NCBI RefSeq assembly: GCF_000445445.1
Contig: NZ_ASXP01000002.1
Coordinates: 186,001 to 250,000, forward strand
Length of the DNA stretch: 64,000 bases
Reading direction: 5' to 3'
From: Sporomusa ovata DSM 2662
GTDB taxonomy: Bacteria; Bacillota; Negativicutes; Sporomusales; Sporomusaceae
A program made the position numbers and the translations under genes. The notes under the pieces are model-generated. The model made no database searches. It worked only from the letters and a program-made list of their open reading frames with translations, and had not been told where the DNA came from. How positions within the stretch are numbered: position 1 is the first letter of the stretch; each line of letters opens with the position of its first letter. Shown here piece after piece: positions 8,531 through 16,209 of the stretch.

Positions 8531-10180
8531 TTAACTCAGATTACAACCTTTAATCATAGTAAATATTCGTACTAAGGCGGGATCAAATTGAGTGCCAGCA
8601 CACCGCTTCAATTCTTCACTGGCAGCTTCATGGCTTATGCCTTTTCGATAAGGCCGGTCACTAACCATCGCATCATAGGCATCGGCTATAGCCACAATAC
8701 GACATTCTAAGGGAATTGTCTCACCCTTGATCCCTAGTGGATAGCCTTCACCATTCCACCACTCGTGATGTTTTAATATCCAGTCTGCAATCGGCAAGAG
8801 ATCACTGGATGCCTGAGCAATGCGATAACCAATTTCACAGTGCCGTTGAATCTGCTCCCTCTCTTCTTGGGATAATGGTCCGGACTTATGAAGAATGCGG
8901 TCAGGAATACCAATTTTCCCTACGTCATGAAACTCAGCAAATAACTGAATATCAGCAATCGCCGACCCGGGTATACCTGCAGCAATTGCAAAACTTGCTA
9001 TTAAGTTTTGCAATCTATCGCCATGAACCCCGGTGTCATAGTCTCGCGCCGATAACATATTTTTAACAGTATGTATTATCGAACCCTCCGTGCCAGCCTT
9101 ACGGTAAAGTTTTTCCCGATACATTTTATTATCGGCTTCACGTAACAGATCGCGTTTTGACTTATCAATACCTATAGAATATGCATAGCCAATCGACATT
9201 TCCAAAGGAATAGCAATCTCAACAGATTTTTTATTTTCAATCTGAATAGTATCGTGAATACGTTTATACATAGCCTCCATACCATTCCTAGTGACCCCTC
9301 GAACTATAATAGCGAATTCGTCACCGCCAATTCTTGCAATAGTACTATTTTCACCAAATGACGCTTGAAGGACTTTTGCTGCATGAACCAGTGTTGCATC
9401 ACCTTGCTCATGGCCTAATGTATCGTTAATAAACTTTAATCTGTCTATATCTACCGCAAATACACCAATGCCACTTTCTCTCTGATGCCCAAAATCAGTT
9501 ACTTCTTTTTCAAAATACGTCCGATTATAAAGCCCAGTCAAGGCATCATGGTAGCTAAAATACAATAAGCTTTCCTGTGCTGCCTGGCTTTGAGCCAAAT
9601 ATTTTTTGGCTCTTTCATGTTCTTTGTTGTAATGCTTGAGAATGATCACAAACACTACGGTATTGGCAATTAAAATAGTTGCTAACCCAATAAAAATGTC
9701 AATATATCTTTCAACATTACTGGAATAGCCGACAATTATAAATGGATGTTTATATTCGAAAAACAGGAGCACGCCCGATATGATTATAAAATAAGCGATT
9801 ACCACAATTCTTTTATAACCGGAAAATACATTCGCCGCCACCGAGGAAAACAATATTATGTAGAATGGGATACTCCCTGAAACTCCCCCATTTAAAATCC
9901 ATGAAACCGGGGTAATTATAAAGACTGCGCTTATCAAAAGAAAAACCGTAACTGCATACTTTCTTCGCACAAAAGACAAATAGTAAAGGCCTGCCATAAT
10001 AACACCACCAATTAGGCAGGTCAACACTAATAAGGAATCTAAGTCAAGCAAATAATTAGTGACACCACTCCACACGGCTATAATAAAGCCAAAAATAAGT
10101 ACTATATTAAGCAACCTATGCTCAATTGAGAATTGAGCTTCATCGCCGATCAGCTTATGCCATTCAACTCCCACCTGCAA
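8531..10180 (-). CDS. Membrane c-di-GMP enzyme with GGDEF and HD-GYP domains
   Basis: 549 residues. Five or six membrane helices fill the first ~180, followed by a short coiled linker, a GGDEF domain (motif ARIGGDEFAIIV, about 285) and an HD-GYP domain (HDVGKIGIPDRIL and HHEWWNGEGYPLGIKGE). Both active-site signatures look intact, so it could make and degrade c-di-GMP. No RxxD product-inhibition site precedes GGDEF. A TTG start is chosen because AGGAAGG lies 6 bases upstream and the nearby ATG is in another frame. A c-di-GMP riboswitch lies 1.5 kb away. Confidence 0.92.
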   Translation of the reverse strand: MQVGVEWHKLIGDEAQFSIEHRLLNIVLIFGFIIAVWSGVTNYLLDLDSLLVLTCLIGGVIMAGLYYLSFVRRKYAVTVFLLISAVFIITPVSWILNGGVSGSIPFYIILFSSVAANVFSGYKRIVVIAYFIIISGVLLFFEYKHPFIIVGYSSNVERYIDIFIGLATILIANTVVFVIILKHYNKEHERAKKYLAQSQAAQESLLYFSYHDALTGLYNRTYFEKEVTDFGHQRESGIGVFAVDIDRLKFINDTLGHEQGDATLVHAAKVLQASFGENSTIARIGGDEFAIIVRGVTRNGMEAMYKRIHDTIQIENKKSVEIAIPLEMSIGYAYSIGIDKSKRDLLREADNKMYREKLYRKAGTEGSIIHTVKNMLSARDYDTGVHGDRLQNLIASFAIAAGIPGSAIADIQLFAEFHDVGKIGIPDRILHKSGPLSQEEREQIQRHCEIGYRIAQASSDLLPIADWILKHHEWWNGEGYPLGIKGETIPLECRIVAIADAYDAMVSDRPYRKGISHEAASEELKRCAGTQFDPALVRIFTMIKGCNLS

Positions 10181-10559
10181 GCATCACCTTCCTGTTATTT
10201 ACATTTTCGTCTGAGAGCTAGAGACAATTAAGAGAACTGCCTTCACTTATGCCATACATATGACTGAGGGATGCTCCCCATAGGCGTCATTCGACAAGTC
10301 TATACTTTTTCCTGCTGCTTAGTCTTCTCGTTGATATAGCATTATTTAAACTAAGCTTCTTTAACATGAAAAAATCCATAGACGAAATCATCTACAGATG
10401 CATATTCCAATTTACTATTTTGGTTTTTCATATATTCTACAACATTTATATAAAGGGTTATATTTGCCCTGCTCTGCTTATCAATGTAAAATAAACTTGA
10501 CATTTAGTCTAATCAGTTGTACATTTATACTATACTTTTGTTATAAAAGGGGGTAATGT
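10181..10559. other. Non-coding gap with promoter for the HTH gene
   Basis: No coding frame is supported in these 379 bases. Near the right end a -35 TTGACA (10497-10502) is followed at 17 bases by TACATT (10520-10525), with an overlapping TATACT at 10531-10536. Either could drive the regulator at 10560. Confidence 0.5.
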
Positions 10560-10790
10560 ATGACTAAATCAACAGGACAGCTAAAAATAATAAATCGCCT
10601 ACATGTATATCGGGCAGAGCACAGACTGACCCAGGAGCAGCTAGCAAAAGCGATTGGCGTAACAAGGGCGACTATTGTCGCGATTGAAGGCGGAGGTTAT
10701 AACCCTTCTTTAGAATTGGCTTTTCGTATCGCCCGTTTTTTTAAAACAGACATTAATGCTATTTTTTCGATTAGGGAGGAATCAGAATGA
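10560..10790 (+). CDS. Cro/CI-type HTH regulator
   Basis: 76 residues, almost entirely one HTH_3 domain: HRLTQEQLAKAIGVTRATIV then EGGGYNPSLELAFRIARFF, matching small YozG-like repressors. The stop overlaps the ATG of the next gene by 4 bases, so the pair is translationally coupled. It resembles the common pairing of a small HTH repressor with a membrane protein of unknown function. Confidence 0.88.
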   Translation: MTKSTGQLKIINRLHVYRAEHRLTQEQLAKAIGVTRATIVAIEGGGYNPSLELAFRIARFFKTDINAIFSIREESE

Positions 10791-11383
10791 AGAGATTTGA
10801 CAGCGTTATTTTAAAAATATTTTTGTATGAGCTGCCTATAATTTTACTTTATTTTATCTCAATTTCTATATTTGGCCTGGAAGCGGCTGCGCAGAGAAAT
10901 AGTTTTGCCAAAGTCTGGTATGATTTTGGTGGATGCTTTATCTTTGGATCATGGATGGCAGTTTCTCTTTGTCTAAGTGTTAGGCTCATGGTGTCAGCCT
11001 CATGTAGAGAAAAAGTATTGGCGAAACTTACTTTTCTCAAAGAGCGAGACGAACGTGAAGTGCTCTTGACCGGACAAGCGGCAAAAAACACCATGCTGAC
11101 TACCCTTGCTATATTGCTCTTTTTATTTTGTCTTTCTTGCTTTCAGATTTCTGTATACCAGGTGCCGCCAGAGCAAGCTGTGGATGGAAAAAGCAGAGTG
11201 CTGTCACTGGGTTTGCAGTTTGATTTCACGACAAAAAAAATTCCTCAGACAGCTGAAAATATAGAAAAACAAAATCTGCTATCCTACGATGCTCTGCCTA
11301 TCTCAAGTTCGACAGTAATTATTTGCTTAATCGGCTGGCAAATTGCATCATACAATTACCTAATGCGCCGTGCTATCAAATAA
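10787..11383 (+). CDS. Membrane protein of unknown function, coupled to HTH regulator
   Basis: 198 residues with about four membrane helices (about 10-28, 45-65, 103-120 and 170-185). A charged cytoplasmic loop (LTFLKERDEREVLLTGQAAKN) resembles the ERDER motif of DUF2178-type proteins that accompany small HTH regulators. Function is not established; the coupling suggests the regulator and membrane protein work as a unit. Confidence 0.7.
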   Translation: MKRFDSVILKIFLYELPIILLYFISISIFGLEAAAQRNSFAKVWYDFGGCFIFGSWMAVSLCLSVRLMVSASCREKVLAKLTFLKERDEREVLLTGQAAKNTMLTTLAILLFLFCLSCFQISVYQVPPEQAVDGKSRVLSLGLQFDFTTKKIPQTAENIEKQNLLSYDALPISSSTVIICLIGWQIASYNYLMRRAIK

Positions 11384-11440
11384 TCCAGCTTCTTTGAAAA
11401 CAGGTTTTTCTATGCGGCTGCTATAAAACAACGCAACTAG

Positions 11441-11614
11441 CTATGGGTTTTGTAAAACGCCTGCGGGAACGGTATGTTCACTTTCGGATTCTGCATTGGA
11501 CACATCTCGTTCTAATTTTTCGATAATATTGGGCAACTCCGCCAACAGTTCCTCTATTTCTTTTAATTCTTCTTTACTTAATTCATTATTTTCGCTGACA
11601 AATACATGGTCCAT
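11441..11614 (-). CDS. 57-aa acidic protein downstream of a c-di-GMP riboswitch
   Basis: 57 residues, absent from ordinary long-ORF calls. It begins MDHVFVSENNELSKEELKEI, has a helical core (LLAELPNIIEKLERD) and ends TVPAGVLQNP. No membrane segment. A weak GGGGTG ribosome site precedes the ATG. It is the first frame downstream of the riboswitch at 11647-11745 on the same strand, so its expression should respond to c-di-GMP. A paralogue sharing ELPxxxxxLExxR and a Glu/Ser-rich tail lies at 14302-14436. Family not recognised. Confidence 0.6.
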   Translation of the reverse strand: MDHVFVSENNELSKEELKEIEELLAELPNIIEKLERDVSNAESESEHTVPAGVLQNP

Positions 11615-11646
11615 ACAAACACCCCACTTGTCATTATGAAATAAAA

Positions 11647-11745
11647 ATTGCCAGATTACACTTTAAGTGCAACCTGGCAATCATAGATTTAACCCTCTTT
11701 AGACCCATGGCTTTGCGTCCCTTCCTTTCAGAAGGTTTGCTTATA
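11647..11745 (-). ncRNA. c-di-GMP-I (GEMM) riboswitch with terminator
   Basis: On the minus strand the diagnostic blocks occur in order: GCAAACC, a GAAA tetraloop, GGGACGCAAAGCC, GGTCTAAA and ATGATTGCCAGGTTGC. These match the conserved positions of the GEMM-I aptamer. The 3' strand of the aptamer overlaps a terminator hairpin (11647-11681) ending in TTTTTATTT, so ligand binding and termination are mutually exclusive. This fits transcriptional control of the 57-aa gene. Confidence 0.88.
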
Positions 11746-11959
11746 TTATTCATTTTAATAGTATTATTTTGATATCAGACATACAAAGTCCTGCATAAGT
11801 AATCTAAAAATTTTAACATTTCTCATTACCTTTACACCACCATTTCCATAAGCTGCTTACTTCCAGTCAAGCAAAAGATGTTTTATGTTATCTAAGGTAC
11901 TATAACAAAAAGCACTATATAGTGTGTACCTTTTAAACAGACTCTTCTGGATAAAAAAA

Positions 11960-11986
11960 CGCCCACCAGAACGAACCCGGTAGACG
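11960..11986 (-). terminator. Terminator after the small GY-rich membrane protein
   Basis: Eight-base stem with two G-U pairs (arms 11960-11967 and 11979-11986) followed on the minus strand by seven T. It lies 16 bases after the stop of the gene at 12002. Confidence 0.7.
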
Positions 11987-12001
11987 GCTAACTAATGACT
12001 A

Positions 12002-12157
12002 TTACTCCTGCTTTCTTTCCAAAGCGCTCGCAATCCGTTGCAGCGCTCGATTTATACCGGTCAGTTGCATCAGTGCATAGACAACTACAACACCGTATAT
12101 AATCACGAATATCATCCCGAATGGGAAAAAACCACCATATCCATAACCATAACCCAT
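12002..12157 (-). CDS. Small Gly/Tyr-rich single-span membrane protein
   Basis: 51 residues: a Gly-Tyr repeat start (MGYGYGYGGFFPFG), one membrane helix (MIFVIIYGVVVVYALMQL) and a basic amphipathic tail (NRALQRIASALERKQE). The longest ORF here is in a different frame; this one has AAAGGAGTGG upstream (TTG or ATG start adjacent) and a proper terminator. It resembles small spore or envelope membrane peptides in layout only. A structured leader RNA lies directly upstream. Confidence 0.7.
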   Translation of the reverse strand: MGYGYGYGGFFPFGMIFVIIYGVVVVYALMQLTGINRALQRIASALERKQE

Positions 12158-12210
12158 CAATTCCAACCACTCCTTTTAAAATAGCTTAAACTATATGTAG
12201 TGAGATTATG

Positions 12211-12338
12211 CATAAAAAAGGTCCACTCTCAACCGTCATGCTGAAAATGGACCTCAATATTTATTCCGAGCAACGGAGCTCCTCCAAATCAATAAGGCCT
12301 TCCACAAACCTTATTGACCCCCACCACTCCGTTGCAAC
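12211..12338 (-). ncRNA. Unassigned structured leader/small RNA with terminator
   Basis: On the minus strand the RNA would start near 12338 with a nested hairpin. The outer stem is GCAACGGAG pairing with CTCCGTTGC, and the inner stem TCAATAAGG pairs with CCTTATTGA, with G-rich internal loops. A second hairpin (GGTCCA/TGGACC, 12220-12254) follows, ending in TTTTTT, a textbook terminator. It sits about 55 bases before the small membrane-protein gene, so it may be an attenuating leader or an independent RNA. It matches no riboswitch class I know. Confidence 0.6.
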
Positions 12339-12344
12339 AGTTTT

Positions 12345-12374
12345 ATTATATCATAAATCAGAACAAAAAAACAA
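12345..12374 (-). promoter_or_regulatory. Promoter of the structured RNA
   Basis: Perfect -10 TATAAT on the minus strand (12345-12350) with TTGTTT 18 bases further upstream. The predicted start falls at the foot of the RNA's first stem. Confidence 0.6.
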
Positions 12375-12460
12375 TTTATTTCTTTTGGATATATTTAACA
12401 ACAAACGTAGCGGCCAGTTAGAAAAACACCATATTTCAGTCGTTAACATATAATATTACC

Positions 12461-12476
12461 ATAGGGAACATTCCCT
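12461..12476. promoter_or_regulatory. Palindrome upstream of the C39-like gene
   Basis: TAGGGAA and TTCCCTA separated by two bases, 30 bases before the start of the protease-like gene. The size and position suit an operator, but the binding protein is unknown. Confidence 0.35.
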
Positions 12477-12505
12477 AACTTTAAGCAAAGGGTTGATAAA
12501 TAGCA

Positions 12506-13099
12506 ATGACAACCACACCTGAAAACATTACTATTCCGGAAAATCGAACCCGCGGTTGCACTCACTTTATCGACGTGCCGTTGTGCAGGCAGGAAACCGA
12601 ATACACCTGCGGTGTAGCATGCTTGCAGTCGATACTGGGATGCTACGGCTTCGATTACCGTCAGGACGAATTGGCTCTAATACTGGAATCGAAGCCGAAA
12701 CTTGGGACGGACTCCGGGAAAATGATTTCTTTTATGAAAATGATTGGTTTTGAAGCTTCTTTTATTAAGAATATGAGTATTGATCAACTCAAATCATTTA
12801 TTGCCTATGGGATAACCCCTATGATTCAGCTTCAGGCATGGGGGGATAACGGTGTCGACTACGCTTCGGACTGGAAGGACTCGCATTATGTGATCGCTTG
12901 CGGATATGATGGAGATAGAATATTTTTTATGGACCCCTGGACTCTCGGAAACTACACTTATCTTACCGAAGAAGAGTTGTTGAAGCGCTGGCACGTCCCA
13001 GTCATAGACTTTAGCCGATGTTCCCACTGCGCCCTGATTATAAAAACCGAGCACTTCCCGTTCATCTATGATCCAAAAGCTGCAAAATATCTCGGATAA
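12506..13099 (+). CDS. C39-like papain-fold cysteine protease domain protein
   Basis: 197 residues with the papain-like signature of the C39 superfamily: catalytic Cys in QETEYTCGVACLQSIL (about 30-45), His in DSHYVIACGYDGDRIFFMDPW (about 130-150) and the Asp of MDPW. No signal peptide, membrane segments or ABC transporter domain, so it is not a bacteriocin exporter. It is probably a cytoplasmic peptidase or peptide-modifying enzyme. The gene stands alone. Confidence 0.75.
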   Translation: MTTTPENITIPENRTRGCTHFIDVPLCRQETEYTCGVACLQSILGCYGFDYRQDELALILESKPKLGTDSGKMISFMKMIGFEASFIKNMSIDQLKSFIAYGITPMIQLQAWGDNGVDYASDWKDSHYVIACGYDGDRIFFMDPWTLGNYTYLTEEELLKRWHVPVIDFSRCSHCALIIKTEHFPFIYDPKAAKYLG

Positions 13100-13205
13100 T
13101 CGTAGCCTTCTCAATACCCCTTATGAGGCTGAGAAAATAAAAAAACAGGCCAGCACCAGCCAGCCAAAATACTAAAAATAGGCTAACAACCGCCAGCCCA
13201 GAATA

Positions 13206-13454
13206 CTATTGGTCTTTTTTATCATCTTCGTTACTTTCCATATGCTTCATGGCAGGTTGTGATACTGACAGCGGATTGCTAAACAACATTTTAATACTCC
13301 AAAGACCCGCTATTCCGACTAATGAATATACAATCCGACTAAGCAATGACTGTTGCCCACCGAAGATAGCGGCAACCAAATCGAATTGAAATAAACCAAC
13401 TAATAGCCAGTTGAGTGCACCAACAATAACTAAAGTTAATGCAATTTTATCCAT
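13206..13454 (-). CDS. DUF378 family small membrane protein
   Basis: 82 residues with two helices and the family pattern (DKIALTLVIVGALNWLLVGLF ... RIVYSLVGIAGLWSIKML), then a hydrophilic acidic tail. The start at 13454 follows AAAAAGGAG; a longer in-frame start would place that site inside the gene. The DUF378 family is widespread and of unknown function. Confidence 0.88.
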   Translation of the reverse strand: MDKIALTLVIVGALNWLLVGLFQFDLVAAIFGGQQSLLSRIVYSLVGIAGLWSIKMLFSNPLSVSQPAMKHMESNEDDKKDQ

Positions 13455-13582
13455 AATATCAACTCCTTTTTCTCTAGTATGCAATTCATATGTTACCTTT
13501 ATTCCTATAGGTTATACTTTTTATATATTTCGCTTTACTTGCTGTAACATCATAACATACAAACCATAAAAATGAGCACAGA

Positions 13583-13616
13583 AAAGCAAGGCTCAGAATC
13601 CCTGAAGCCTTGCTTT
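13583..13616. repeat. Dispersed hairpin, family I (copy 1)
   Basis: Stem AAAGCAAGGCT pairing with AGCCTTGCTTT. It is one of four related hairpins in the window (others at 18526, 20746 and 26319), all with the GCAAGGCT core, and probably doubles as a terminator. Confidence 0.6.
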
Positions 13617-13737
13617 CATTATTGGATTATATGTCCAATCTCGAACAAAAGTTTTTTCAACCGTTTTAGAGGGAAACTATTTAAAAGGATGGAATTAAAT
13701 ACATACAGTTTTTTATTTGTGGGAGGAATAATTTGAA

Positions 13738-14154
13738 ATGAAACTAATTATTGGTCATACTGGCTCTGGTAAAACGGCAAAAGCAATTGAGGTAAGCCTT
13801 AAATTAGCAGAAGCAGGTAAAAGAGTGTTATTTTTTGACGGAGAATCTTCTGCTGCACACTATTTAAAATCTAGACTAGATAACCAAAAGCCTCCTGTTG
13901 GTTTTACTATTTTTGATAAATTTAGTAAGGTACAAGATATCTATTCTAAAATTGAATATGGTGGATACGATGTTTATGTTATAGATACACCTAATTTATA
14001 TTTTGATTTGGAGAAACTATATAAAATAACAACCTCGAGTTCTTTGTACTTTGTATTAGGTTTAGAATCTAATATCTTTCCGGAATTAAATAAGAATATG
14101 GTTATTATTACGTCCTATGATGAATTAAAATCTATGTTTTCTAACAGAGTTTGA
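13738..14154 (+). CDS. Small P-loop ATPase-like protein
   Basis: 138 residues: Walker A at the N-terminus (IIGHTGSGKTAKAIE), a RecA/KaiC-like strand (KRVLFFDGESS) and a Walker B-like strand (YDVYVIDTPN). It is much shorter than usual P-loop enzymes and lacks extra domains. GGGAGG precedes the ATG. AT-rich and isolated between hairpins; no partner is evident. Possibly a domain of a DNA-packaging or RecA-like ATPase living alone. Confidence 0.6.
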   Translation: MKLIIGHTGSGKTAKAIEVSLKLAEAGKRVLFFDGESSAAHYLKSRLDNQKPPVGFTIFDKFSKVQDIYSKIEYGGYDVYVIDTPNLYFDLEKLYKITTSSSLYFVLGLESNIFPELNKNMVIITSYDELKSMFSNRV

Positions 14155-14246
14155 AAAACTAATTCTAACCGCACGCAGGCATCCCACCAAAACCCATAAC
14201 AAAAAAAATTAAGCAATGATCAAATATAATCAAAAAGTTGTATATT

Positions 14247-14291
14247 GGCGTGTCGCAAAACGTTTTTTTACAAAACGCAAAGCGACACGCC
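14247..14291. repeat. Dispersed hairpin, family II (copy 1)
   Basis: GGCGTGTCGC (14247-14256) pairs with GCGACACGCC (14282-14291). Read on the minus strand it is nearly the same 44-45-base sequence as the hairpin at 17323-17366. It also lies just after the 44-aa gene on the minus strand and could terminate it. Confidence 0.65.
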
Positions 14292-14301
14292 CTTATTATC
14301 A

Positions 14302-14436
14302 TTAGGAGGCTAATGACTCACTATTTTCTATATCACGTTCTTTTTCAAGTTCCTGCAAAAGCTTCGGCAGCTCATCAAGCAGTTTCTGAAATTCTTTCTC
14401 AGTCATATCAAATTCAATTTTATCAGCACTTTTCAT
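14302..14436 (-). CDS. 44-aa acidic protein, paralogue of the riboswitch-linked peptide
   Basis: 44 residues beginning MKSADKIEFDMTEKEF, with helical core LLDELPKLLQELEKERD and tail ENSESLAS. The core and tail align with the 57-aa protein at 11441-11614 (ELPxxxxxLE, then xENSES/NAESES). AGGTAGGTG precedes the ATG. Upstream lie a promoter (TAGACA, 17 bases, TATAAT) and a GCGAGGTGCA hairpin at 14462-14489. Unlike the paralogue, no GEMM aptamer is visible. Function unknown. Confidence 0.55.
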   Translation of the reverse strand: MKSADKIEFDMTEKEFQKLLDELPKLLQELEKERDIENSESLAS

Positions 14437-14584
14437 GATTACACCTACCTAAAATAAAATTAGCGAGGTGCATTTTCTGCAACCTCGCATTTATTAACTT
14501 TATTATATAACAACAACATAAAATTGTCTATATTAATTATTTTTAGACAGTGTGGTTCCATTTCTTACAAGTCGCCTTTTCCGT

Positions 14585-14947
14585 TTACTTTAATGATGAT
14601 ACTAGTAATTGAATACCTATAATTCCAAAAAACATACTAAAAACTTGGCGTAACATAGCCTCATCAAGCATATTGGCCCCATGAGCCCCAAAAAAGCTTC
14701 CAAAACAGCCTCCAATAATTAGATAAATACCCACTTTATAATTTACTAACCCGTTTTGATGATGTTTAATAACTCCGACAATAGCTGTTGGAACAATAGC
14801 TGCTAATGCCGCCCCTTGGGCGATGTGCTGCGAAACATTCAAAATAGATATTGCTATGGCAACCAAAATAGCCCCACCACCTATTCCCAATAAACCGCTT
14901 AATATACCAGTAATCATACCCGTTATAATGGATAACATTGTAAACAA
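14585..14947 (-). CDS. TauE/SafE (TSUP) half-transporter B
   Basis: 120 residues, about four membrane helices, with the family glycine motif ILSGLLGIGGGAILV and the second-half pattern IVPTAIVGVIKHHQNG. A full TSUP protein has two such repeats in 240-270 residues; here each repeat is its own gene. The TTG at 14947 has GGGGGTG 6 bases upstream, inside the end of the preceding gene. It is in the same frame as half A, separated by one TGA and one codon. Confidence 0.75.
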   Translation of the reverse strand: MFTMLSIITGMITGILSGLLGIGGGAILVAIAISILNVSQHIAQGAALAAIVPTAIVGVIKHHQNGLVNYKVGIYLIIGGCFGSFFGAHGANMLDEAMLRQVFSMFFGIIGIQLLVSSLK

Positions 14948-14950
14948 AAA

Positions 14951-15304
14951 TCACACCCCCATTCTTACAGCCGCTACTATACAAGCTACAGCGAGGATGC
15001 GTTTTAATATGTTTGGATTAACATACGGCATCAGCGAAGAGCCAATATATGCACCTAACATACCACCTAGTGCAAACAATATAGCCAATGTAATATTAAA
15101 ATTACCATAAGTGCTATAAACCATAGCGCTTATGACAGCAAGAGGAACAATAGCCGCTAATGAAGTTGCATGAGCAGTATACTGTGTTAAACCTAAGAAA
15201 AGTACCATGCCTGGAATCATAATAATACCGCCTCCAATTCCAATCATCCCAGCACAGATACCTCCAGTTCCACCGATTAATATAGCTTTAATCGCACTTC
15301 TCAT
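14951..15304 (-). CDS. TauE/SafE (TSUP) half-transporter A
   Basis: 117 residues, about four membrane helices, with GGICAGMIGIGGGIIMIPGM and IVPLAVISAMVYSTYGN, the first TSUP repeat. With half B it would reconstitute a normal anion exporter or importer of organic-acid or sulfonate type. Operon context downstream of an FAH enzyme and TrmB regulator suggests transport of that pathway's substrate (inference). Good AGGGAG site before the ATG. Confidence 0.78.
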   Translation of the reverse strand: MRSAIKAILIGGTGGICAGMIGIGGGIIMIPGMVLFLGLTQYTAHATSLAAIVPLAVISAMVYSTYGNFNITLAILFALGGMLGAYIGSSLMPYVNPNILKRILAVACIVAAVRMGV

Positions 15305-15374
15305 TATTACGCACTCCCTTCTTGGTTTATATTATCAAAGTGCTATTATCTAGCTAAGATTCTGTTCTACTAAT

Positions 15375-16175
15375 TTAAAATTCGGATTTAACTTCAGACA
15401 ATATATCTGATAACATTTGAACAGCCATTTCTTCTTTATTTTCTTTTTCTATAATGCGATTCACTAAAACATCATGAAATATATAATCTTCCAAAAGATA
15501 AATGTGAACAGGGTCAGTCGTAAAAAATGAATTGCTATTATGTTCTGCAGCATGCCCATATAGCAGTTCTTTACTATCGATAGATAAAATAAACCACTTC
15601 TTTTTGGTCGGAAGATTATTTATTTTATTAAGCCGATGTTTATCTAATGTTCTAAGCGGACATTCAACTTCAAAAGTTATACCTGAAACACTGCAGCCAC
15701 GTTCTATACAATTTTGCAAATCAGCCAGCAGTTCAAGATACATCGGATTCCAAATAGAAATTACCACCTTTTTTTCTGCCTTCTGCAATAATTTGCGACA
15801 AAAAGCTAGAATATTTGTTTCCCCTTTTACAGTTGAAACATAAATATCTTGTTTATTTTTTGCTTCTATAGCTTTTAGTTCTTGATTAACATGCGTATAA
15901 ATTTTACTCCACTTTTCATACGCTTCCTCTAAAAATACATTTGCTGGTAATGCAGTGTAGTTCTTCACGCCATCATTGGTTTCTTCTACCATAACAATCC
16001 CGCGTGCTGCTAGATTATTTAAAATATCATAAATTCTTGAACGGGGTATTTCGGAAGATTTACTTATACTATAAGCATTTGAAGTTCCTATATGCAATAA
16101 AGCAATATAAGTTTTAGCCTCATACTGACTTAAACCAAAGTTTTGCAAATTCGTAACTAATAACTCATTTTCCAT
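15375..16175 (-). CDS. TrmB-family transcriptional regulator
   Basis: 266 residues: N-terminal winged helix (FGLSQYEAKTYIALLHIG ... IPRSRIYDILNNLAARG), a coiled segment, and a C-terminal phospholipase-D-like ligand domain (KKVVISIWNPMYLELLADL). It lies between the FAH enzyme and the TauE halves in one operon and probably controls it. Imperfect repeats just downstream of the operon -10 are its candidate operator. AAAGGAACG precedes the ATG. Confidence 0.88.
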   Translation of the reverse strand: MENELLVTNLQNFGLSQYEAKTYIALLHIGTSNAYSISKSSEIPRSRIYDILNNLAARGIVMVEETNDGVKNYTALPANVFLEEAYEKWSKIYTHVNQELKAIEAKNKQDIYVSTVKGETNILAFCRKLLQKAEKKVVISIWNPMYLELLADLQNCIERGCSVSGITFEVECPLRTLDKHRLNKINNLPTKKKWFILSIDSKELLYGHAAEHNSNSFFTTDPVHIYLLEDYIFHDVLVNRIIEKENKEEMAVQMLSDILSEVKSEF

Positions 16176-16209
16176 CTATTACGTTCCTTTCGCCTAAAAT
16201 ACTATATCC

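Noticed and set aside
11988..12170. 60-aa minus-strand frame (MVGIDGLWLWIWWFF...)
   Set aside because: It overlaps in another frame the GY-rich peptide at 12002-12157, which has the better ribosome-site logic, a membrane helix and an ending consistent with the terminator.
12208..12453. 81-aa plus-strand frame across the structured RNA
   Set aside because: It reads through both hairpins and the promoter of the minus-strand RNA, has no ribosome site and no protein-like pattern.
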